Origin: Flavobacterium laiguense
GTDB taxonomy: Bacteria; Bacteroidota; Bacteroidia; Flavobacteriales; Flavobacteriaceae
DNA: 64,000 nt
Direction of reading: 5' to 3'
Assembly: GCF_003097655.1 (NCBI RefSeq)
Contig: NZ_QCZH01000001.1
Coordinates: forward strand, 186,001-250,000
The translations under genes were made by a program, and so were the position numbers. Below, piece by piece: positions 7,991 through 17,760 of this stretch; the first letter of the stretch is position 1; each line of letters starts with the position of its first letter. The notes under the pieces were generated by a model that was not told the DNA's origin, made no database searches, and saw only the letters and a program-made list of their open reading frames with translations.

Positions 7991-8034
7991 CCCATGGATC
8001 TTTTACAATACTATTACAGTATAGAAAGCATGGG
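7991..8034 (+). promoter_or_regulatory. Structured leader ahead of fabF
   Basis: Outer arms CCCATG (7991-7996) and CATGGG (8029-8034) enclose inner arms ATACT/AGTAT. The element lies 38 bp before the fabF start. It may be an RNA structure controlling fabF or a second weak terminator (CATGGGCTTTATTTG); nothing links it to a known riboswitch. Confidence 0.35.
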
Positions 8035-8071
8035 CTTTATTTGTTTAAAAAGATAACAAAACAAAAAAGTT

Positions 8072-9331
8072 ATGGTTTTAAGAAGAGTTGTTGTAACAGG
8101 CCTTGGTGCTCTTACTCCCATTGGTAATAATATTGAGGAATTTTGGAATGGTCTAATCAATGGTGTTAGTGGAGCTGCTCCAATAACCTATTATGATGCT
8201 TCAAAATTTAGAACAAAATTTGCCTGTGAAGTAAAAAACTTCAATGTTGAAGACTTTATAGACAGAAAAGAGGCACGAAAAATGGACCGTTACGCACAAT
8301 ACGCTATGGTTGCATCAGACGAAGCTATAAAAGATGCTGCTTTCGATTTTGATACATTAGACAGAGACAGAGTAGGTGTTATTTGGGGTTCAGGAATTGG
8401 AGGATTAGAAACTTTTCAAATAGAGGTTCTTAATTTTGCAGCTGGTGACGGTACTCCAAAATTTAACCCTTTCTTCATACCAAAAATGATTGCAGATATA
8501 GCTGGCGGTCATATTTCAATGAAATACGGACTTAGAGGACCAAATTTCACAACAGTTTCAGCCTGTGCATCATCAACAAATGCTATCATTGACGCTTTCA
8601 ACTACATTAGACTGGGTCATGCAGATGCAATAGTAACTGGTGGTTCAGAAGCAGCTGTAACAATTGCAGGAATGGGAGGTTTTAATGCAATGCATGCCTT
8701 ATCAACCAGAAATGACGACCCAAAAACAGCTTCTAGACCTATGGACAAAGACAGAGATGGATTTGTATTAGGTGAAGGTGCTGGAGCATTAATCCTAGAA
8801 GAATACGAACATGCTGTAGCCCGTGGCGCAACAATATATTGTGAAATTGGCGGAGGCGGAATGTCAGCAGATGCTTATCACATTACAGCACCACATCCGG
8901 AAGGATTAGGAGCTAAAAATGTAATGTTAAACTGCTTGAGAGATGCTGGTTTAGAACCAACTGATGTTGATGGAGTAAATATGCACGGAACTTCAACTCC
9001 ACTTGGTGATATTGGAGAATCTAAAGCAATTCTACATGTTTTTGGAGAGCATGCTTATACCATGAATTTGAATTCAACAAAATCAATGACAGGTCATTTA
9101 CTTGGAGCTACTGGAGCAATTGAAGCCATATCCTGTATCCTTTCATTAAAACACGGAATTGTTCCTCCAACAATCAATCATTTTACAGATGATGAAAATA
9201 TTGACCCAAAATTAAACTTTACTTTTAACGTTGCTCAGAAAAGAGAAATGAATGTGGTAATGAGTAATACCTTTGGTTTTGGCGGTCACAACGCCTGCGT
9301 TTTGGTAAAAAAATTAGATTACAAAGCATAA
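8072..9331 (+). CDS. fabF: 3-oxoacyl-ACP synthase II
   Basis: 419 residues, the condensing enzyme that elongates acyl-ACP with malonyl-ACP. The Cys-His-His triad is Cys165 (VSACASST), His305 (MHGTSTPLGD) and His342 (TGHLLGAT). Start MVLRRVVVTGLGALTPIG is canonical. Its stop codon abuts the rnc start codon (no gap), so rnc is translationally coupled to it. No deviations from the family are seen. Confidence 0.97.
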   Translation: MVLRRVVVTGLGALTPIGNNIEEFWNGLINGVSGAAPITYYDASKFRTKFACEVKNFNVEDFIDRKEARKMDRYAQYAMVASDEAIKDAAFDFDTLDRDRVGVIWGSGIGGLETFQIEVLNFAAGDGTPKFNPFFIPKMIADIAGGHISMKYGLRGPNFTTVSACASSTNAIIDAFNYIRLGHADAIVTGGSEAAVTIAGMGGFNAMHALSTRNDDPKTASRPMDKDRDGFVLGEGAGALILEEYEHAVARGATIYCEIGGGGMSADAYHITAPHPEGLGAKNVMLNCLRDAGLEPTDVDGVNMHGTSTPLGDIGESKAILHVFGEHAYTMNLNSTKSMTGHLLGATGAIEAISCILSLKHGIVPPTINHFTDDENIDPKLNFTFNVAQKREMNVVMSNTFGFGGHNACVLVKKLDYKA

Positions 9332-10078
9332 ATGCGTATTATTAGAAAAATATTCTCAAAATCCCGTTCTCTAGAAGACGGGATTTTTTTTGATGCTATT
9401 CAACCTATCCTTGGATTTAGCCCGGTAACGCTTGAATTTTACAAAAAAGCATTTACCCACCGTTCTTCCAATCGGTTAGACTTAAAAGGAAATCCGATTA
9501 ATTACGAGAGACTGGAATTTCTTGGTGACGCCATGCTAAGCTCTGTTATAGCAGCTTATCTTTTTACCGAAGCTCCTTTAGGAGATGAAGGCTACCTTAC
9601 CAAAATGCGTTCTAAAATTGTCAGTAGAGAACACTTAAATGAACTGGGAAAAGATTTAAATCTAATTCAGTTCATTGAGAGTAAAGTTCCTTTACATCAT
9701 TTTGGAGAAAACATACACGGCAATATTTTCGAATCATTGGTTGGAGCCATCTACTTAGATAGAGGCTATGAATATTGCGAAAAATTTATCCAAAAAAGAG
9801 TAATTGTACCTTATGTAGATATTGCTCGATTAGAAGGAAAAGTAATCAGCTATAAAAGTTTGGTTATAGAATGGTGTCAAAAAGAAAAAAAAGTATTTCA
9901 TTATGACATTTTTGAAGATAATGCCATAGATGGTCAACGATTATTTGGCGTAAAATTGAGCATTGACGATAAAGTTATAGCCAAAGCCAGAGCAACTTCA
10001 AAAAAGAAAGCAGAAGAAAAAGCATCCCAACGCGCTTATTTTGCTTTTCAAGAAAAAATTGACAGAAAACAACTATAA
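9332..10078 (+). CDS. rnc: Ribonuclease III
   Basis: 248 residues. It cleaves double-stranded RNA in rRNA and mRNA processing. The endonuclease domain covers about residues 20-165, with the signature YERLEFLGDAM and the second acidic site ESLVGAIYLDRGY. A C-terminal dsRNA-binding domain follows (about 172-242, ending KARATSKKKAEEKASQRA). The ATG is immediately after the fabF TAA; the coding frame also contains the run of six T in GGGATTTTTTTTG, which could be a slippage site but the frame is intact. Confidence 0.96.
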   Translation: MRIIRKIFSKSRSLEDGIFFDAIQPILGFSPVTLEFYKKAFTHRSSNRLDLKGNPINYERLEFLGDAMLSSVIAAYLFTEAPLGDEGYLTKMRSKIVSREHLNELGKDLNLIQFIESKVPLHHFGENIHGNIFESLVGAIYLDRGYEYCEKFIQKRVIVPYVDIARLEGKVISYKSLVIEWCQKEKKVFHYDIFEDNAIDGQRLFGVKLSIDDKVIAKARATSKKKAEEKASQRAYFAFQEKIDRKQL

Positions 10079-10186
10079 CGTTAGTAATACTACATCGTTT
10101 TCGTTAATAAAATAGTATAATCATAGCTATTTGCCTTCTATTTGCTTGGATAGAAATGGTATATTTACGCTTTATATGTAAATGAA

Positions 10187-10675
10187 ATGGCAATTCATAA
10201 ATTAGATCTTGGCGAATTTGACGAAATAGATTATAGTCTAATTGCTATTTATACCTCATTAGATGATTATCGATTGGCTTATTACATCAATCAAAAATTT
10301 AATGTAAGTCTGAGTAAATCTAAAAAAGAAATTCAAATTACAGGAAAAGAAGGAGAAGTTCATTTTTCAAGATTTCATTATTATGAAAAGAAAAAAGAAA
10401 TTTCCTGGGATTTGATACAGAATAAAAACGAAGTTATTCAAAAACAAAAGAAAGAGAGTCAGGACTTGTTTTCTAATATAGACATGGATATTTCATCAAA
10501 AGTGTATATGCTTCCGGAATTCAAAAAAGTAGATTACTTTTTGAAAATAGAAAATGGGGAGGAGAATTTGAATATTTTAAAAATACAGAATACATTAAAT
10601 ACAATTGACAATATAACTACGATGTATATTGTTGATACTAATAAACTAAAATCAAAAAACAATTTAATTTTTTAA
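10187..10675 (+). CDS. IPExxxVDY family protein
   Basis: 162 residues, of unknown function. It carries LPEFKKVDYFLKIE near residues 108-121, a variant of the IPExxxVDY signature that names this Bacteroidota family. No signal peptide or membrane segment. It ends 5 bp before pyruvate kinase, an arrangement known for the family, so it is probably cotranscribed with pyk and may act in the same physiological setting. No enzyme motif is visible. Confidence 0.8.
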   Translation: MAIHKLDLGEFDEIDYSLIAIYTSLDDYRLAYYINQKFNVSLSKSKKEIQITGKEGEVHFSRFHYYEKKKEISWDLIQNKNEVIQKQKKESQDLFSNIDMDISSKVYMLPEFKKVDYFLKIENGEENLNILKIQNTLNTIDNITTMYIVDTNKLKSKNNLIF

Positions 10676-10680
10676 TAACA

Positions 10681-12111
10681 ATGCTTACAAACAAAAAAAC
10701 CAAAATTGTAGCCACACTTGGGCCTGCATGTAGTACCCGAGAAATCATAAAAGACATGATTGATGCAGGTGTAAATGTATTTAGAGTGAATTTTTCACAT
10801 GCTGATTACGAAGATGTAAAACAAAAAATAAGTATCATACGAGGTCTGAACGAAGAGTTTGGATACACTACGGCAATTCTTGGAGATTTACAAGGACCTA
10901 AACTACGTGTTGGAGTTATGGAAGATGGTGTCGTTGTAAATGACGGTGATTTAATTACTTTCACAACTGCAGAAGATATACTAGGTACTGCCAAGAAAGT
11001 ATTCATGAAATATGCAAATTTCCCTAATGATGTAAATCCAGGAGAAAGAATATTACTGGACGACGGTAAACTGATATTTGAAATTGTTACAACTGATAAG
11101 AAATCAGAAGTTGTAGCTCGTGTAATTCAAGGAGGTGAATTGAAATCTAAGAAAGGTGTAAATTTACCAAACACTAAAATTTCTTTGCCAGCGATGACTG
11201 AAAAAGATGTTGCAGATGCCATTTTTGCAATAGAGCAAAATTTAGATTGGATTGCACTTTCTTTTGTAAAAACTCCACAAGATTTACAAGACTTACAAGA
11301 CTTAATTGCCAAACATTCTGAATACAAAATCCCGATTATTGCTAAAATAGAGATGCCTGAGGCATTAGAGAACATCGATCGAATTGTTGCTTATTGCGAT
11401 GCTTTGATGGTGGCTCGTGGAGATTTAGGAGTTGAACTTCCTGCCCATGAAGTACCATTGGTTCAAAAAGAATTAATTCGCAGAGCAAAAACAGCTAGAA
11501 TCCCTGTAATTGTTGCTACTCAGATGATGGAAACAATGATCACAAGCTTGACGCCAACTCGTGCTGAAGTAAATGACGTTGCTAACTCTGTTATGGATGG
11601 AGCTGATGCTGTAATGCTTTCTGGAGAAACAGCTACAGGAAATTATCCGGTACAAGTAATCCAAAAAATGACTCAAATCATTGAAGCGGTTGAAGATTCT
11701 CCGCTAATCCAAGTTCCTCAAAACACACCACAAGTAAGAACAAACCGTTTTATTACTAAAACAATTTGTCATCATGCTGCCCTTATGGCCAATGTGATTA
11801 AAGCAAAAGCAATTTGTACCTTGACCAATAGCGGCTATACGGCTTTCCAAATTTCGGCTTGGAGACCATCAGCCCATATTTTGGTTTTTACTTCAAATAA
11901 AAGAATCCTTACCCAACTTAATTTATTATGGGGAGTGAAATCTTTTTATTATGACAAAAAAGTAAGTACCGATGATACCGTTACTGATGTAAATAATATT
12001 GTAAAAGAAAAAGGTTTTGTGAAAAAAGGTGATTTCCTAATTAACTTAGCCGCAATGCCAATCATTGAAAAAGGAATGGTAAATACATTAAGAATTTCTG
12101 AAATAGAATAA
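10681..12111 (+). CDS. pyk: Pyruvate kinase
   Basis: 476 residues, catalysing PEP plus ADP to pyruvate plus ATP, the last step of glycolysis. Motifs include TLGPACSTREII, VFRVNFSHADYE (N-terminal barrel), GDLQGPKLRVG (start of the B domain), the catalytic Lys in IAKIEMPEALENIDRI, ARGDLGVELP and SGETATGNYPV. The C-terminal regulatory domain is present (about 345-476). It is cotranscribed with the IPExxxVDY gene and ends in a strong terminator. Confidence 0.97.
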   Translation: MLTNKKTKIVATLGPACSTREIIKDMIDAGVNVFRVNFSHADYEDVKQKISIIRGLNEEFGYTTAILGDLQGPKLRVGVMEDGVVVNDGDLITFTTAEDILGTAKKVFMKYANFPNDVNPGERILLDDGKLIFEIVTTDKKSEVVARVIQGGELKSKKGVNLPNTKISLPAMTEKDVADAIFAIEQNLDWIALSFVKTPQDLQDLQDLIAKHSEYKIPIIAKIEMPEALENIDRIVAYCDALMVARGDLGVELPAHEVPLVQKELIRRAKTARIPVIVATQMMETMITSLTPTRAEVNDVANSVMDGADAVMLSGETATGNYPVQVIQKMTQIIEAVEDSPLIQVPQNTPQVRTNRFITKTICHHAALMANVIKAKAICTLTNSGYTAFQISAWRPSAHILVFTSNKRILTQLNLLWGVKSFYYDKKVSTDDTVTDVNNIVKEKGFVKKGDFLINLAAMPIIEKGMVNTLRISEIE

Positions 12112-12134
12112 TTTCAAAAAACTCTCATGCCACT

Positions 12135-12177
12135 AAAAACCGTCTTGTTTCTTAAATAGATTCAAGACGGTTTTTTT
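12135..12177 (+). terminator. Terminator after pyk
   Basis: AAAAACCGTCTTG (12135-12147) pairs with CAAGACGGTTTTT (12163-12175), with a T-run to 12177. Located 23 bp beyond the stop codon. Confidence 0.85.
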
Positions 12178-12221
12178 ATTTGAATTTCTAATTATTTTTA
12201 TACAAAATAAATCCAACTTCA

Positions 12222-13868
12222 ATGAATCGATTTTTGCTGTTTTTTATTATTTTACTTCTGCCATTACTATTATTTGCCCAAAATAATCCAAATGTACTAT
12301 TGCTTGAAATAGACAGAACTATTGAAAACAATTCTTATTACACCCAAAAGAAAGAACTCAAAATCACCCAACTCAAAGCGTTATTATATCATACGACTAC
12401 TCCTAATCGAAAATATGAGATTACGCAAAAATTGTATAATGATTACCAATCCTACCAATCTGATTCTGCCTTAGTATATGCCAGACAGAGTTTCCAAATA
12501 GCAGAAAATCTTAATGAGCCTGAAAAACTAAATCAGGCAAAATTTAATCTCGTGTCTATAATGGGGACATTAGGTATGTACAAAGAAGGTCTAGATGTGC
12601 TGAATGCTATAACTATTACATCAACTCTCAATTTAAAAGGTTCTTTTTATGGTGTTAGTAGAGTAATTTATGGGCAAATGGCCGACAATGCTTCTTCTCA
12701 ACAAGAAAAAGAAAAGTATCTTTTACTTTCAAAACAATACCGAGATTCCTGTGTAAATTTTTACCCTACTCATTCTACTCCATACATTATCGCGAAAGCT
12801 GATTGGTATTTAGATAACAAAAAACATGACAAAACTCTCGATTTATTACTTCCATTCTTTCCTAAAATTCATCAAAAAGATCCTAATCGGGCTATAATAT
12901 CCTATATCATTTCACAAGTATACAAACAGAAAAAAGACAGGGATCAGGAGAAAAAATGGCTAAGCATTTCGGCTCTATCCGATTTACAATTGCCAAAAAA
13001 AGAATACATCTCACTACGTTCCTTGGCCTTTCTACTCTATGAAGATGGTGATATTGAACGGGCTTACACCTATATAAAACGTTCTCTCGACGATGCGGTT
13101 GAGTGCAATGCCCGATTGAGAACCTATGAAATATCAAAGATGTTACCCATCATCAGCGAATCCTATCAACAACAAAACGAAACCAATAAATTCCAATTGG
13201 TCGTGTTTTTAATTAGCGCCAGTTTTTTGGCACTCATTTTGCTTGCCCTTTTGTTTCTACTCTTCAGACAAATGAAAAAATTATCTAAAGCAAAAAGAGA
13301 TTTAAGCTTGGCTAATGATAAACTTTCTGAATTGAATGCTGAACTAAGCACTTTTAACGAAAGGCTAAATCTTTCGAATAACACTTTAACGGAAGCCAAT
13401 TTTTTAAAAGAAATATACATCGGCCGTTATATGGATCAATGCTCCGACTATTTAGGGAAGTTGGATGAATACCAAAAAAAACTAAATGTATTGGCGACCA
13501 CAGGGAAACTGAATGATCTTGTAAGTGCAGTAAAATCAAAGCAATATATTGAAAATGAGTTAAAAGAGTTTTATGCGAACTTTGATAAGACTTTTTTACA
13601 ACTCTTCCCCAATTTTATTCATGATTTTAATACACTCATAATCCCAGACGAACCCATTCAACTAAAAGAAGATGAGCAACTCAATACCGAATTAAGAATT
13701 TTTGCACTCATTCGTTTGGGAATAAAAGACAGTGCAAAAATCGCAGTATTTCTCCGCTATTCCATTTCAACTATTTACAATTACCGTTCTCAACTCAAAA
13801 ACAAATCGGCTGGACCTAGAGATGAATTTGAAGAAAAAGTGATGCAAATTGGAACAAGTAATAAATAA
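12222..13868 (+). CDS. DUF6377-type membrane regulator with TPR-like N-terminus
   Basis: 548 residues. A signal peptide (MNRFLLFFIILLLPLLLFAQ) is followed by a TPR-like helical region (about 25-320), a membrane helix (about 328-348, LVVFLISASFLALILLALLF), a coiled coil (QMKKLSKAKRDLSLANDKLS), and a C-terminal domain with EIYIGRYMDQCSDYLGKLDE. The end (LIRLGIKDSAKIAVFLRYSI STIYNYRS) looks like a DNA-binding helix-turn-helix. This fits the DUF6377 family, putative one-protein membrane transcription regulators. It is co-directional with, and probably controls, the GH97 gene 290 bp downstream; that link is inferred. Confidence 0.75.
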   Translation: MNRFLLFFIILLLPLLLFAQNNPNVLLLEIDRTIENNSYYTQKKELKITQLKALLYHTTTPNRKYEITQKLYNDYQSYQSDSALVYARQSFQIAENLNEPEKLNQAKFNLVSIMGTLGMYKEGLDVLNAITITSTLNLKGSFYGVSRVIYGQMADNASSQQEKEKYLLLSKQYRDSCVNFYPTHSTPYIIAKADWYLDNKKHDKTLDLLLPFFPKIHQKDPNRAIISYIISQVYKQKKDRDQEKKWLSISALSDLQLPKKEYISLRSLAFLLYEDGDIERAYTYIKRSLDDAVECNARLRTYEISKMLPIISESYQQQNETNKFQLVVFLISASFLALILLALLFLLFRQMKKLSKAKRDLSLANDKLSELNAELSTFNERLNLSNNTLTEANFLKEIYIGRYMDQCSDYLGKLDEYQKKLNVLATTGKLNDLVSAVKSKQYIENELKEFYANFDKTFLQLFPNFIHDFNTLIIPDEPIQLKEDEQLNTELRIFALIRLGIKDSAKIAVFLRYSISTIYNYRSQLKNKSAGPRDEFEEKVMQIGTSNK

Positions 13869-14141
13869 ATTTTTTCCTTTCAAGATCTTATTGGAACTAA
13901 ACCCGCTTTCATTTAAAAATCTGGTTTACTTTCTTACCACTTTTTTTAAAAATTAAATGTTTGCAACTGCTTGTTTATCAATTATTTGTGTTAATTTTAA
14001 AAAACCATAATCTACTTTTTTATAACGGCTGAATTATTCAAGGTCTAAAGAATCTACTTTTACTTTGACGAAAATGACATCTCATTTTTATAAATTAATA
14101 AATCGATTTCGTCAAAAGCTATTTGAAAAACCAATCACTAA

Positions 14142-16274
<2,133 letters not shown>

Positions 16275-16313
16275 GAAGTCTATCTCATAAACAGATTAAG
16301 ATTGGCTTTTTGG

Positions 16314-16369
16314 ACACAGATTCCACAGATTTACACAGATTATTTTGTGGAAATTTGTGGAATCTGTGT
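16314..16369. repeat. 19-bp inverted repeat between convergent genes
   Basis: ACACAGATTCCACAGATTT (16314-16332) and its complement at 16351-16369 differ at one position, which would form G-U in RNA. It lies between the convergent GH97 and DUF5689 genes and could act as a two-way transcription stop, although it lacks a long T-run. An extra direct copy of ACACAGAT lies in the loop. Confidence 0.6.
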
Positions 16370-16393
16370 TTAATATATATACTATTTAAAGAT

Positions 16394-17743
16394 TTATTTA
16401 TCCCCAAAAATTTGCACATCATCTACCTGAAAAGCACCATCCAAAGCAAGGTTTTTTCCTGAGCCGGTGTACTTGAAAGCAATATTTATTTTACCCGTAT
16501 AGGATGATAAATCTACCCCTCCAGAACCCACAAATTGATACCAAGGTGTGGCTTGTTTGGGCAATACAACTTTGAGCGGAAGCCAAGTCGCTTTAGCAAC
16601 ATTCAAACCATCAAAATCATTAGAAACATACACTTCGAGCGAATTTAAAGGAGAATCCACATCCAAGTGATGCTGTGCCGATCTAAAAGTGAGTATTTCT
16701 TTGGCATGCAAATCCATATCTATTTTTGGAGAAATCAGCCAAGCTATATTGGATGCCACTTTGGTTCCTGTAGTATTAAACTCGGCATAACCATTTCCTG
16801 CATACAAAGTTCCCAACCAAAATTTTGTCCCTTTTTGCACTAAATTGGTCCAACCTGGAAGATTGAGTTTGGTATTGGTTTCTACACTTTGAAAATTTTC
16901 GGCAAAGAACGGAACGGAAGCGACACCTGTAAACGCTATATCTTTTTCAGATCGTGCCAACAGTTGATAATCTGAGCCAAATTTGGTCAAAACCCCACGT
17001 ACTTTTCCGCTTCCGTCGGGAACAATTTTATCGGCAAAATCAGCAAAACTGCTTGTTCGAAATAAAACTTGATTCCCTAATCTATCGGTCAAGCTCCAAT
17101 TGGTAGCTCCTCCAACATCATTGGATTCTTCATAATAATGACGTCCAATGGCATCAGTGGTAAATTGCACATCCGACAATTCAACCAGTGTATTGATATT
17201 CGAATCCTGCAACAAATCGGGTATAGAAATAGGACGAACCAGTTGTTCCTCGCTTACCATTGTGCAAGAAGCATTCAAGACTTTTTTATAATCGTTCGGA
17301 GAAATTCGACCAACGCCTCCTTCATTATAGGTATTGACATAAATACTCCCAATACGCATTCCTCCAAAATAAATGTCGGTATATTGATCTTTCATTTTGA
17401 GATACACTTTATTCCCTAATCGAAAATCAATGTAGGTATTCGAAGCATCTACAGGAACACTAAAACCCATTGCTGGTATTGTGGCTGTTGCCAAAGTCTG
17501 AAACGAAATGGTCTTAAAAAAATTTCCAGACTCATCACTGGAAACCACATACGCTTCTATAACATCATCGTATGTATATTGCGTCACTATAGAACTTGTA
17601 GCGGCTCGAACTTCTTCAACGGTGCGATTCACTTTCAAATCGGGTTGGTTACAACTCAATTTTGGCACATTAAACTCCTCCTTTGTACAGCTACAAAAAA
17701 TCGTTGCAATTCCTAAAAAAACGGCATAGAATTTTATCTTCAT
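16394..17743 (-). CDS. DUF5689 surface lipoprotein
   Basis: 449 residues. The N-terminus MKIKFYAVFLGIATIFCSCT is a lipoprotein signal with the acylated Cys near residue 17-19. A DUF5689 region covers about 35-275, and the C-terminal part (about 280-447, FFAENFQSVETNTKLNLPGW to LDGAFQVDDVQIFGD) resembles the choice-of-anchor J / adhesion-type jelly roll. It follows the TonB-dependent receptor with a 17-bp gap, so the two form an operon and probably an outer-membrane receptor/lipoprotein complex. The ligand is unknown. Confidence 0.8.
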   Translation of the reverse strand: MKIKFYAVFLGIATIFCSCTKEEFNVPKLSCNQPDLKVNRTVEEVRAATSSIVTQYTYDDVIEAYVVSSDESGNFFKTISFQTLATATIPAMGFSVPVDASNTYIDFRLGNKVYLKMKDQYTDIYFGGMRIGSIYVNTYNEGGVGRISPNDYKKVLNASCTMVSEEQLVRPISIPDLLQDSNINTLVELSDVQFTTDAIGRHYYEESNDVGGATNWSLTDRLGNQVLFRTSSFADFADKIVPDGSGKVRGVLTKFGSDYQLLARSEKDIAFTGVASVPFFAENFQSVETNTKLNLPGWTNLVQKGTKFWLGTLYAGNGYAEFNTTGTKVASNIAWLISPKIDMDLHAKEILTFRSAQHHLDVDSPLNSLEVYVSNDFDGLNVAKATWLPLKVVLPKQATPWYQFVGSGGVDLSSYTGKINIAFKYTGSGKNLALDGAFQVDDVQIFGDK

Positions 17744-17760
17744 ATTCTTTATTTTAAAAT

